From Deltaproteobacteria bacterium (GTDB lineage: Bacteria; Desulfobacterota; Desulfomonilia; Desulfomonilales; Desulfomonilaceae), in the NCBI GenBank assembly GCA_016875095.1, contig VGSG01000022.1, forward strand, positions 1 to 44,833: a stretch of 44,833 nucleotides of DNA, read 5' to 3'. The notes below the pieces were generated by a model. It was given only the letters and a program-made list of their open reading frames with translations, made no database searches and was not told where the DNA came from. Numbering within the stretch: the first letter of the stretch is position 1; the number at the start of each line of letters is the position of its first letter. Below, one piece after another: positions 1 through 7,568 of the stretch. Made by a program: the position numbers and the translations under genes.

Positions 1-154
1 GCGAACGGGTCTCCGTTGTTACGCGCTTCGAGCAAAATGAGGCCATTTTGGGCAGTTAGTGATTCACTTGGAGACGGGCCTCGGGCGCTCACGCTTCTTT
101 CACTATTTTTATGTCTAAAATCACCGTGATATATTAATTTCTTAAAGTATTCTC

Positions 155-183
155 TTGACTTTTCATCAGAGGTCACCTATATT
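155..183 (+). promoter_or_regulatory. Sigma70-like promoter
   Basis: TTGACT at 155-160 and TATATT at 178-183 are separated by 17 bases. Transcription would start near 190 and run into the set of inverted repeats at 193-364. No large plus-strand ORF follows, so the product would be an RNA or the leader of the 25-codon ORF at 381. The call rests on the match to the consensus only. Confidence 0.55.
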
Positions 184-189
184 CCAGAA

Positions 190-365
190 CCGTGAGAACG
201 TCGTTTGGCGTAAGCCAACCTTTTGACCTCTGTCCCGGGATGGACACCCTCCCTCCCCCATAACCCCCCCATCCAGGGACGGGAGGTCATTTCAATCATC
301 GAGCCTTTCCTCAGGCTCAATTCATACCCTTCTCAACAGCGGCGCTTAGTCAGGCCGCTGTTGAC
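190..365 (+). ncRNA. Candidate structured RNA with C-rich loop hairpin
   Basis: I do not recognise a known family. The stretch holds several nested inverted repeats. TTGGC-GTAA-GCCAA (205-218) is a hairpin with a GNRA-type tetraloop. Bases 224-243 pair with 269-289 in 19 pairs, interrupted only by one bulge (281) and one G-A mismatch (237/275). They enclose a 25-base loop that is almost all C, with two CCCTCC-type runs. A weaker hairpin is GAGCC/GGCTC at 301-305/314-318. A strong one pairs 333-343 with 354-364 over 11 pairs. TGAGAA (193-198) can pair with TTCTCA (330-335) as a closing stem. The T231-G282 wobble favours folding of the plus strand. A promoter at 155-183 sits at the right distance. 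There is no U-tract after the last stem, so it may be a leader rather than a terminated RNA. Both ends are estimates. Confidence 0.45.
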
Positions 366-380
366 GCGTCCGGGGTGGGC

Positions 381-458
381 ATGAAATACAGCTTTTCACT
401 CTTCGTGACAGCGCTCTTTCTTATCGCGGCCATTTTGTTCTTGCGCTGGCTGGCTTGA
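381..458 (+). CDS. Possible 25-residue single-span membrane peptide
   Basis: The ATG at 381 opens 25 codons ending in TGA at 456-458. The peptide starts MKYS and then holds about 18 mostly hydrophobic residues (leucine, isoleucine, alanine, phenylalanine) before RWLA. It could be a one-span membrane microprotein. Upstream GGGGTGGGC is only a weak ribosome binding site. It lies downstream of the promoter at 155-183 and the structured stretch at 193-364, so that structure could act as its leader. A peptide this short can arise by chance. Confidence 0.25.
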   Translation: MKYSFSLFVTALFLIAAILFLRWLA

Positions 459-525
459 TCGGCATCCGGATGCGTCCGGGCGCGCTCATACGCGTTCCGG
501 TCTCTTGCGTCCGCGCTTCACCGGT

Positions 526-1407
526 TTACTCAGTGAGCCCTTTCAGAAGGTTCTTCAGGCCACTATGCAAGAGGTAGGCTCCCTCCTGTAAGAGCGACAG
601 AATGCCCAACTCCCGATCCGTAATGGAGACTGCCACCGGCTTATTCAGCCAGTGGTACGAGCCCCGGTCGTTCTGCTTCAAGGTTCCGACGCCCACAAGA
701 CGAATGAGGGCCGATTTGAATGCGCACGGGTCGGGGAGCCGGATACACCCACCGGAAACTTCGCCCTCGGTCTCGGGCCGAATGCGCGAAGGATGGGGGT
801 AGGCGGACGCGTCGAAGCCGTGTATCCCGAGATCCTGGTATCGTTCGCATCGGCCGTGTTTGTCGCAGAGGAGCAAAGGAGCGAAGAAGCCGTTATAGAG
901 AGCGGGGATCTTCTGATTCCCCTCCGCGAAGAAAAAGACATCCGGGTAAGGGTACACGTGATTGATGATGAATTGCCCCGTAGGCGTGGGAGTGCTCCCC
1001 TGTCCCACACCGACCGGCGTCTCGTAGATGGTCTCTACGGAGTCGTCCCCGCGAATCCCCAGTAGCGTCAGGGTGAATCTATTTAAGTCCAGCACGATTT
1101 CCGCGCTCCTGAAATCACCCCATTCCGGGCTCTCACGCTCCATGCGCGAGAGTTCATGCCAGTTCCAGAAGAGAGGGGGCAGGCATGGGTCATGTGGCGG
1201 CAACCCGGGGACCTGCTGAGCAGGGCCGGCGGCAAGGGCCCGCTCTGTTTCCGAAGGCGTGGCCACCATCAGCGCCGCGGCCCCCAGACCTTGTGCGCCG
1301 CGACAGACCTGCTCGCAGTAGGCCACTGCCGGCGTCGCGAATGCAAACGACGCAACCAAGGTCATCCCTAGGGAGATGGCGAGACCGCGATGGGCCTTGA
1401 GCATCAT
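526..1407 (-). CDS. Secreted L,D-transpeptidase (YkuD domain)
   Basis: The C-terminal half carries the YkuD catalytic signature: GIHGF with the conserved histidine, then SGGCIRL with the nucleophilic cysteine (about residues 196 and 221 from this start). Enzymes of this family form 3-3 cross-links in peptidoglycan or attach proteins to it, using a cysteine acyl-enzyme, in the periplasm. The N-terminus is a signal peptide ending near TPAVA. Several extra cysteines sit in the mature N-terminal part and in a short insert (LLLCDKHGRCER) just before the HG motif, so a disulfide is possible. I chose the ATG at 1407, which has AGGG about nine bases upstream and leads directly into the signal peptide; an in-frame ATG at 1428 is the alternative. 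Its substrate cannot be told from sequence. Confidence 0.85.
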   Translation of the reverse strand: MMLKAHRGLAISLGMTLVASFAFATPAVAYCEQVCRGAQGLGAAALMVATPSETERALAAGPAQQVPGLPPHDPCLPPLFWNWHELSRMERESPEWGDFRSAEIVLDLNRFTLTLLGIRGDDSVETIYETPVGVGQGSTPTPTGQFIINHVYPYPDVFFFAEGNQKIPALYNGFFAPLLLCDKHGRCERYQDLGIHGFDASAYPHPSRIRPETEGEVSGGCIRLPDPCAFKSALIRLVGVGTLKQNDRGSYHWLNKPVAVSITDRELGILSLLQEGAYLLHSGLKNLLKGLTE

Positions 1408-1522
1408 GGCCGACGCCCTATCGAACATTAGAGTGAATTGGCGCCACCACTCTAGTGAGGTGAAGACGGAGAGTCAATGTGCGGCAATCGTTGCGCGCGC
1501 CTACCAATGATGGTGAGCCCAG

Positions 1523-2107
1523 TTACTCCGGCGAAAACGGAAATCGACACAATGCCGTGTACTCCGCGCCGGTCGGTCTCAAGATGCTTTGGAACAGGGT
1601 GGCTTCATGCGCGGTAAACGCGGGTCCTTCGATTCCCGCCACGCGTGTCACGGCCTGGATGAGATCGGAACTACGTTTGAGAGACTTGAATCGCGCCAGA
1701 GTCAGATGAGGATTAAACGGCCGCTTTTCCCTGGCGATTCCGAGCGGTTCCAGAGCGGAATCCACTTGGGCCGCGAGCGGGACCAGCGCTTGGTCAGGGT
1801 CGTTCAATCCCGCCCAGAGCACTCGCGGCCTTCGCATGTCAGGGAAGCCTCCCGTTCCTAACACGCTCAGAGCAAAAGGCATTTGTCGAGCACAGACCGG
1901 GGTGAGCGCGTCCCGAAGATCGCCGACGAGGTCCGGGTTGATATTGCCTAGAAATTTCAGGGTGATGTGTATCCCTTCCGGACGTGTCCAACGCACATCA
2001 CCGCCGAATCCTTTGAGACGGCGACTCATATCCGAGAGGAATGTTTTCACTTCACCCGGAATCTCAATCGCCACGAATGACCTGATGTGGGTTGTTTCCA
2101 CGCCCAT
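1523..2107 (-). CDS. thpR: RNA 2',3'-cyclic phosphodiesterase
   Basis: This is a 2H-phosphoesterase of the LigT/ThpR family, at the family's usual length (194 residues). Both catalytic motifs are present: HITLKFLG near residue 46 and HLTLARF near residue 133. The opening RSFVAIEIP is typical. The family hydrolyses 2',3'-cyclic phosphate RNA ends to 2'-phosphates and can join tRNA halves in vitro; the physiological role is not settled. AAAGGAGG lies five bases before the ATG and fixes the start. It is a cytosolic protein with its own spacing on both sides; the M48 protease gene upstream ends about 95 bases away. Confidence 0.9.
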   Translation of the reverse strand: MGVETTHIRSFVAIEIPGEVKTFLSDMSRRLKGFGGDVRWTRPEGIHITLKFLGNINPDLVGDLRDALTPVCARQMPFALSVLGTGGFPDMRRPRVLWAGLNDPDQALVPLAAQVDSALEPLGIAREKRPFNPHLTLARFKSLKRSSDLIQAVTRVAGIEGPAFTAHEATLFQSILRPTGAEYTALCRFPFSPE

Positions 2108-2202
2108 GACGGCCTCCTTTAGGATTCAGGTTCACTCGGCGGAGCGTAGAATTTGGACGCTGCGGCAGCTCTCCGAAAAGCTCCTCCGTTTGGCCGCGGC
2201 CG

Positions 2203-3072
2203 CTACAACGGCCCCCCGACCCCGTGCTTTGCGCCTGCGTCCCGATAGTGCTTCATGGCATCCGGGAGGAACTCCTTCAGCTTCTCAACGCGATCCGAAT
2301 CCGCGGGATGAGTGGAAAGCCAAATGGGGATCGGCGGCTTCTTGATCTTTGACATCCGATCCCAGAGTCTGACGGACTGCTCGGGATCGTATCCTGCGGC
2401 GGCCATGTAGATCTGCCCGATTTTGTCGGCTTCGAATTCATGGGTGCGTGAATAGGGCAGAAGGATACCCACGCTCCCTCCCATGCCCAGAGCGGACAGT
2501 GCGAGCTTCGTTCCGGCGCTGACACTGCCGTCTTCCTTGCGTAAGACCTCACCACCAATGCCGAGGGCGCCTTCCAGGGCAAGCTTTTGACTCAGGCGTT
2601 CCGCTCCATGCTTTGCCACCGCGTGAGCGATTTCGTGCGAGATGATTGCCGCTAATCCCGCTTCGTTTTTCGCATAGGACATGATCCCCGTGTGGACGAC
2701 GATCTTTCCTCCGGGCAAACAGTATGCATTCGGTGTTTCGTTTTCAACAATGGCCACTTTCCAGTCCAACCCCGGTTTGTCTATGCGCTCAGCAGCTTTG
2801 ATCACATTATCCGCCACCTTTTTCACGGTGGCATTCACTCGCTCGTTTCTGGACTGCGGTTCCTTCATTACGATTTCATCGAACACCTTCAAGCCCAGAG
2901 CATTCAATTGCTTGTCCGAAACCATGTTGAACTGCCGGCGGCCCGTATGGGGCACACTGGCGCAGGCGAAGGTAACGAGCGCCAGGGCAATCGGCAAGAG
3001 CACGCGGAGACTTCTCCTCGGTCGCTCTTGTTGTGCAACGCGCCACATGCATTGATCTTTCAAAGGGTTCAT
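2203..3072 (-). CDS. M48 family metalloprotease, probable lipoprotein
   Basis: HEIAH near residue 146 is the zinc site of M48 proteases (HtpX/Oma1/LoiP group), and the downstream glutamate lies in HEFEADKIG. The N-terminus is basic then hydrophobic and ends with LVTFACAS, a plausible lipobox, so the enzyme is probably anchored to a membrane facing the periplasm. The conserved GRRQFNMVS stretch after the lipobox is common in LoiP/YfgC-like envelope quality-control proteases. Two starts are possible, ATG 3072 and ATG 3048; neither has a clear ribosome binding site, and the second gives a more normal signal peptide. The zinc-ribbon gene at 3126 is divergent. Confidence 0.85.
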   Translation of the reverse strand: MNPLKDQCMWRVAQQERPRRSLRVLLPIALALVTFACASVPHTGRRQFNMVSDKQLNALGLKVFDEIVMKEPQSRNERVNATVKKVADNVIKAAERIDKPGLDWKVAIVENETPNAYCLPGGKIVVHTGIMSYAKNEAGLAAIISHEIAHAVAKHGAERLSQKLALEGALGIGGEVLRKEDGSVSAGTKLALSALGMGGSVGILLPYSRTHEFEADKIGQIYMAAAGYDPEQSVRLWDRMSKIKKPPIPIWLSTHPADSDRVEKLKEFLPDAMKHYRDAGAKHGVGGPL

Positions 3073-3125
3073 GCTAATCTTGATTTAATTGGTTTAAAGA
3101 CCTCAGCGTTCATCGGAGGTGTGCG

Positions 3126-3374
3126 GTGAAATGTGATAGGTGCGGCTTCGTGAGCTTCGATTACAATCTAAGGTGTCCCGCGTGCGACCGGGACCTGAGC
3201 CTCCTTCGGAGGAAACTCGGGGTCTACCAAGAGCCTCCCGAAGTGATCCTGGACGAGGTCTTCACAGGAGGATCCGGGATCATGAAGACCATGGAGACCG
3301 CCACACGCCGCGATGAGGCTGAGCTGGATCTGGAAGATGTGGGCGAAGACTTCGAGTTCACCCTCGACGACTAG
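3126..3374 (+). CDS. Small zinc-ribbon protein with acidic tail
   Basis: This 82-residue protein begins with CDRCG, followed 13 residues on by CPACDRD, a four-cysteine zinc ribbon (residues 3-22). The rest is acidic, ending in an Asp/Glu-rich tail. The start is GTG with GGAGG six bases upstream. I do not recognise a specific family; such proteins may bind nucleic acid or protein partners. It is transcribed away from the M48 protease gene, with only about 54 bases between them that must hold both promoters. Confidence 0.7.
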   Translation: MKCDRCGFVSFDYNLRCPACDRDLSLLRRKLGVYQEPPEVILDEVFTGGSGIMKTMETATRRDEAELDLEDVGEDFEFTLDD

Positions 3375-3500
3375 TCGAACTCCGCACCGGCAGACCGCCA
3401 AATGAGCGATTCACCGACCGCTCTGCGCTCCGCTCGCCCGCGTCTGTGAGACAGCGGACGGCTCGTGCTGCGCTATCGAGATCTCCTGGTCCATTCAGCC

Positions 3501-3899
3501 CTACGCTTCAAGCGCTAGGGGCCACTGGCCTCTTTCTTGAAGCGTTTCCCGCAAAACCTTAAGAGCTTGGTTCACGCACGGCATCCCGCCATAGATCCCA
3601 CACTGGAAAATGACCTCGGCCACATCTTTCGGTGCGCAACCCACGTTGAGAGCCGCATATATGTGTAACTTCAATTCCTCCGTCCGTCCGAGGACAGTGA
3701 GCGCGGCGATTGTGATGAGCTGCCGTGTGGTGTGAGGGATTCGCTCCCTCGCGTACATCTGTCCGGTGATGAACAACGACAGGTCTCTCGCCAGGCCCTT
3801 GTCGAAGGAACGCCAAAGTTCGAAAGGCGCTTCTTGTTTATAGCCTTCAAAGTAGAGTCTCGCTGTCCTGGCTGTTTTTTCCTTCAGGTCTTCGCCCAT
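3501..3899 (-). CDS. Carboxymuconolactone decarboxylase (AhpD-like) family protein
   Basis: The 132-residue protein matches the CMD/AhpD helical fold in length and pattern. It has RQLITIAALTVLGRTEELKLHIYAALNVGCAPKDVAEVIFQ, with the usual His and alternating hydrophobics (quoted here only as its key part: HIYAALNVG then EVIFQ and YGGMP). The AhpD-type CxxC pair is absent; a single Cys sits at GCAPKD and another at PCVNQ. The family includes 4-carboxymuconolactone decarboxylase and peroxidase partners, so the reaction cannot be assigned. AGAGGAAATC before the ATG supports the start. Confidence 0.75.
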   Translation of the reverse strand: MGEDLKEKTARTARLYFEGYKQEAPFELWRSFDKGLARDLSLFITGQMYARERIPHTTRQLITIAALTVLGRTEELKLHIYAALNVGCAPKDVAEVIFQCGIYGGMPCVNQALKVLRETLQERGQWPLALEA

Positions 3900-4032
3900 G
3901 ATTTCCTCTCAGTTCAGCTTCTCGACAGGTGGTTCTTCTCACTCCGTAAGGAAGTGCCAGATCATGGCGCCGGCTCGGTCCGAAATAACGCCTAGCCCGC
4001 GCGCTCAATACGCGGTCGGCATTTCCGGGGTT

Positions 4033-4950
4033 TCACACCCGCACCCTAAGTCCGTCCTTTGCTACCACGACGGGGGGAAGGTCCAGTTCTCTCCTGATTC
4101 GATCTATCACAGCCTCCCATTCGGCCTGGCACGTGGGCACAGGGTAAGGCTCTCCGGTAAGAGGCGAAAGAAGCGGCGACAAGGGCTCGGACTTGTTCAG
4201 CGCATTGTTGGCGGGATCGCCGACCACTTGATCTCCCGCGGATATGTGGACGAGGTAGGCGCCTTTCATCGGTTTCCATCGTCGGATGTAGTCAATAGCT
4301 CTCTGGAAGCTCATGTGATAAGGCCGGTTGTTCATTGGCTCATTGAGCCAGTGCGATTGTATGATCAGCACGTCGGGATCCAAGAGTAAGGGGGGCTCAG
4401 CATCGACGCGAAGAAAATCCGAGGTGTACACAAGCTTACGAGAGCTGTTGCCCCGGTTTTCCTCGATCACGTACCCTACCGAGCCCGCGGCGGTGGGGCC
4501 ATGAAAAGTCTTGAAAGGCGTTACGCGTAAGGCCAGTCCTTCCAACGGATTGCCGGGCACGGCCTCCCTCTTCTCGAGGAGTGAGCCGACCAGGTACCCG
4601 AAACGCATATCAATAGCTTTCCAGCAAGTCGCGGTGGCGTACATGGGGATCGGGACCCACGCGTCTCTCGGCACGGATCGGCGGAACGCCAGCAAGTCGT
4701 CCACGCCTAAGAAGTGATCCGCGTGTTCGTGGGTGATGAGCACGGCGTCCGGACGACCAACGTCGTAAGCCTTCATCTGTCTTTGTATGTCGGGGCCGCA
4801 ATCGACAAGCAGCGTCTCATCGCTCTCCACGAGGAAAGAGGTGCGAGCGCGCTCCTCGCCTCTGCGCCTCATCTCCAGGCAAATCGCGCATCGGCACGAA
4901 TGCTCGGGTAAGCTCCATGCGCTTCCGGTTCCCAAGAAGAGGATCTCCAT
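4033..4950 (-). CDS. MBL-fold metallohydrolase, PhnP-like
   Basis: The first residues MEILFLGTGSAWSLPEHSCRCAIC resemble PhnP/PqqB-type beta-lactamase-fold enzymes. They include a cysteine cluster C-R-C-x-x-C that can hold a structural zinc. The metal-binding motif THEHADH is near residue 80. Later histidines appear in KTFHGPTA and QSHWLNEP. These enzymes hydrolyse cyclic phosphodiesters or related substrates; the substrate here is unknown. The ATG at 4950 has AAAGG seven bases upstream and is preferred over a GTG seven codons earlier. The gene lies downstream of infA in the same direction, about 195 bases away. Confidence 0.8.
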   Translation of the reverse strand: MEILFLGTGSAWSLPEHSCRCAICLEMRRRGEERARTSFLVESDETLLVDCGPDIQRQMKAYDVGRPDAVLITHEHADHFLGVDDLLAFRRSVPRDAWVPIPMYATATCWKAIDMRFGYLVGSLLEKREAVPGNPLEGLALRVTPFKTFHGPTAAGSVGYVIEENRGNSSRKLVYTSDFLRVDAEPPLLLDPDVLIIQSHWLNEPMNNRPYHMSFQRAIDYIRRWKPMKGAYLVHISAGDQVVGDPANNALNKSEPLSPLLSPLTGEPYPVPTCQAEWEAVIDRIRRELDLPPVVVAKDGLRVRV

Positions 4951-5145
4951 GAAACTGCCTTTCGGTCTCACGCGCTTCTTTCAAGACGGCGCAGGCCGGC
5001 CTCCGTGCAGGCGCGCCTTGCTCGATTAACCTCGACTGTAGAGCTCGGCGTTTCAGTGAGAAGACGAGCTCGGTAGCGTAATTTCGATGCTCAAAAGCGT
5101 CAAGGATTCCGTATCGAGCCGCTGCGAACGGGGTCACTGATGAGG

Positions 5146-5364
5146 TTACTTGTTTCGGTAGACGATCAGGCCGTGGGAAAGATCGTAAGGAGAGAGAGCC
5201 ACTGTCACGCGATCCCCAAGGAGAACCTTGATTCTATAGCGCGACATCCTGCCGGACAGCTTCGTCCGGATGCTTCTTCCGTCATCTGTTTCCACCTGGT
5301 ACATTCCGCCTGAATGCACTTTAACCACAGTGCCTTCGACCTTGATGTTGTCATCCCTTGCCAA
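5146..5364 (-). CDS. infA: Translation initiation factor IF-1
   Basis: The 72-residue protein is a single S1/OB-fold domain of exact IF-1 length. Conserved segments are KVEGTVVKV near the N-terminus, GRMSRYRIKVLLGDRVTVALSPYD in the middle (key part RIKVLLGD) and GLIVYR at the end. IF-1 binds the 30S A site and helps select the initiator tRNA. The gene lies 138 bases after kdsB and may have its own promoter overlapping the end of kdsB. Confidence 0.96.
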   Translation of the reverse strand: MARDDNIKVEGTVVKVHSGGMYQVETDDGRSIRTKLSGRMSRYRIKVLLGDRVTVALSPYDLSHGLIVYRNK

Positions 5365-5481
5365 TGCGGATCACGCTCCTCTGCGCCAGGGCCGTCAGCG
5401 CGAGAAATGTCAGAGCCGGACTTGCGGCGGCCGGACGCCGGCGCGGCGTTTTATCTTGCGCCCTTCTCGTCTGCGTATAAT

Positions 5482-5511
5482 CCCATATCATTTGGATTTT
5501 GGCTATGTCAA
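5482..5511 (-). promoter_or_regulatory. Possible infA promoter
   Basis: On the minus strand TTGACA (5511-5506) overlaps the last codons and stop of kdsB. TATGGG (5487-5482) follows after an 18-base spacer. The -35 is perfect but the -10 matches only in part. If used, infA would be transcribed separately from the Kdo8N genes with a leader of roughly 110 bases. Confidence 0.35.
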
Positions 5512-6279
5512 TCGCTCTCTCGCCAGAACGGCTCGCACGCGTTCCAGGTCCTGAGGAGTATCAACCTCGATGGAATCCTTGTCCGTAATGATCACCTTAA
5601 TCCGGTAGCCGTGCTCTAGGGCTCGAAGCTGTTCCAGTCGCTCGGCTATTTCCAGCGGGCTGGGAGCCAATCGAGCAAATGCCTGCAGAAAATCGTTCCG
5701 GTACCCATAAATGCCGTGATGCTTGTAGTATTGGGGCCCCGGTTCCTGCGCGCCGAAATGAGGAATGGTGGCCCTGGAGAAGTACAAGGCGAAGCCGTCA
5801 CGATCGAATGTGGTTTTCACCGCGTTGGGATGATTGATCTCTTCGTCTCGGACGATCCGATAAATGAGCGTGCTCATGGGGAGGTAAGGATCATCGAGGA
5901 GAGGTCGCGCCACTTCCTCGATCATGGTCGGTTCCAAGAGGGGCTGATCTCCTTGAATATTCACCACGATATCATCAGGCTGCAAGCCGATATGCCGGGC
6001 AGCTTCAGCCACACGGTCCGAACCGGACGGATGCGCCGTTGCGGTCATGACGGCCTTCCCATGATGTTGGCGAACAGAGTTGAATATGGCCTCCGAATCC
6101 GTGGCCACCCACACGTCGTCCAGGAGGGGTGACTGAGCGACCCTCTGCAGAACTTGCACGATCATGGGTTTGCCGAGGATGTCCGCCAGAGGTTTCCCAG
6201 GGAATCGTGAGGACTCCGCTCGGGCAGGGATGAATCCAACGATCCGATTGGGTCGCGGGCCGGTGGGTAGGGCTTTCAA
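5503..6279 (-). CDS. kdsB: CMP-Kdo/Kdo8N synthetase (3-deoxy-manno-octulosonate cytidylyltransferase)
   Basis: The protein opens with VGFIPARAESSRFPGKPL, the nucleotide-binding signature of KdsB, and has NIQGDQPLLEP and the KHHGIYGYR segment. Its length of 258 residues is normal. KdsB activates Kdo with CTP for transfer to lipid A. Here it follows kdnA, and the stop of kdnA (TGA) overlaps its TTG start in a TTGA arrangement with AGAGG just before, which indicates translational coupling. In Shewanella the KdsB paralogue encoded with KdnA and KdnB is specific for the 8-amino sugar Kdo8N. By context this enzyme probably activates Kdo8N, but sequence alone does not show the preference. Confidence 0.92.
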   Translation of the reverse strand: MKALPTGPRPNRIVGFIPARAESSRFPGKPLADILGKPMIVQVLQRVAQSPLLDDVWVATDSEAIFNSVRQHHGKAVMTATAHPSGSDRVAEAARHIGLQPDDIVVNIQGDQPLLEPTMIEEVARPLLDDPYLPMSTLIYRIVRDEEINHPNAVKTTFDRDGFALYFSRATIPHFGAQEPGPQYYKHHGIYGYRNDFLQAFARLAPSPLEIAERLEQLRALEHGYRIKVIITDKDSIEVDTPQDLERVRAVLARERLT

Positions 6280-7481
6280 AGGACCTCTTCCGCGGTGGAC
6301 TGGAGGGCCATCACCATCTGGCGAATACGCTCTTCATCCATTTGAAGCGGAACAGGCATGACCAGCGCCCGCGCCAGGAGAGCGTCGGTCTTTGGAAGCA
6401 TCTCTGAGGAATATCTTATGTCGCCTCCGGAAATGGGTCCGCCCAAGGGATGTGGATGTGTCCACGCTGTCTTCTTCTCAATAAAATGCTGCCAATTCGC
6501 CAGGTAGTGCCAAAAGTTGTTCTTGAAATATACGGCGTTTACCCCGTCTTGAGCCAGCCGCTTCTGAAAAGCGAGGGCTTTTTCCGCGTCGGGCAAGTAG
6601 AAGCAGATATGAGTGTAGCTATCCTTCCCGTCTTCCGGCAGGGCTCTCATGGTGATCCCGTCGATGCTCTCCAAGGTCTCTCTGATCATGGACTGGTTCT
6701 GCTTCTGCCGTAGGATCATCTCATCCACTTTTGAAAGCTGAGCCACGCCCAACGCGCCCTGAAGCTCCATCATCCGGTAGTTAAACCCTAAGAAGTTCCG
6801 CCCTTCGAGAGCCCTCCCCACATTGGGATTATGGTCATGGCCGTGGTCTGCGTACTCGGATGCGCGGATGTATAGGTCGCGGTCATTGGTCACCACCATG
6901 CCGCCTTCTCCGGTGGTGATGGTTTTGTAAAAATCAAAAGAGTAGGCGCCCATATCACCCCAGGTCCCAAGCTTCTTTCCTCCAACCGCCGCGCCCACCG
7001 CCTGGGCGGTGTCCTCCAGAATCTTGATGTTGCGTTTTCGCGCAATCTCAATGATCTCCTGGATGCGGGCAGGTGACCCGAGCATGTGCACCGGAATGAC
7101 AGCCTTGGTTCTGTCGGTGATCTTTTTTTCAAAGTCGGCCGGATCCATGTTCAGGGTGTCATCAATCTCAGCCGGAACCGGAACCGCTCCTGCCTCAATG
7201 ATGGCTTCATACGTGGCGATAAAGGTGAATCCCTGGGTGACCACCTCGTCACCGTGTCCCACATCCAGAGCAGCCAGGGCCACCCTTAGGGCGGCGCTCC
7301 CGGAGGAGACCGCGTGAGCGTACACCGCGCCGTTGTAACGAGCGAATTTCTCTTCAAATTCACGTACCTTGTACACACCCTTTCGCTCTGTCTCAAATTC
7401 GTATCGGAAAAGAACGCCGGTCTCTAAAACCTCGCCAATCTGTTCCTTTTCCAGTTCACCCATCCACTCGTGTCCTGGCAT
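6276..7481 (-). CDS. kdnA: PLP-dependent aminotransferase of the DegT family, probable KdnA
   Basis: This DegT/DnrJ/EryC1/StrS-type sugar aminotransferase has the PLP lysine in SFDFYKTITTGEGGM (Lys186), the substrate/PLP region HAVSSGSAAL near residue 56, and EDTAQAVGA near 156. It lies between an iron-type alcohol dehydrogenase and kdsB. The same trio forms the Kdo8N pathway in Shewanella oneidensis, where KdnA aminates C8 of 8-oxo-Kdo using glutamate. AGGAGG lies four bases before the ATG. DegT proteins are numerous and the assignment depends on the cluster, so a different keto-sugar substrate cannot be excluded. Confidence 0.82.
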   Translation of the reverse strand: MPGHEWMGELEKEQIGEVLETGVLFRYEFETERKGVYKVREFEEKFARYNGAVYAHAVSSGSAALRVALAALDVGHGDEVVTQGFTFIATYEAIIEAGAVPVPAEIDDTLNMDPADFEKKITDRTKAVIPVHMLGSPARIQEIIEIARKRNIKILEDTAQAVGAAVGGKKLGTWGDMGAYSFDFYKTITTGEGGMVVTNDRDLYIRASEYADHGHDHNPNVGRALEGRNFLGFNYRMMELQGALGVAQLSKVDEMILRQKQNQSMIRETLESIDGITMRALPEDGKDSYTHICFYLPDAEKALAFQKRLAQDGVNAVYFKNNFWHYLANWQHFIEKKTAWTHPHPLGGPISGGDIRYSSEMLPKTDALLARALVMPVPLQMDEERIRQMVMALQSTAEEVL

Positions 7482-7568
7482 GGGGCCTCCTGCATGTAAC
7501 TTCCCAAATTCAACCCTTCCCGCGAATCCGACGTTCGGCGGGGACGCTCCGGCCGGTAAGGACCCGTG

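Noticed and set aside
33-50. Hairpin CAAAATG-AGGC-CATTTTG near the left edge
   Set aside because: The stem is good but has no T-run or promoter and its gene context is outside the window, so no role can be given.
4972-5137. Minus-strand open frame between infA and the MBL-fold gene
   Set aside because: It runs into the MBL-fold coding region in another frame, starts with GTG without a ribosome binding site, and shows no recognisable domain.
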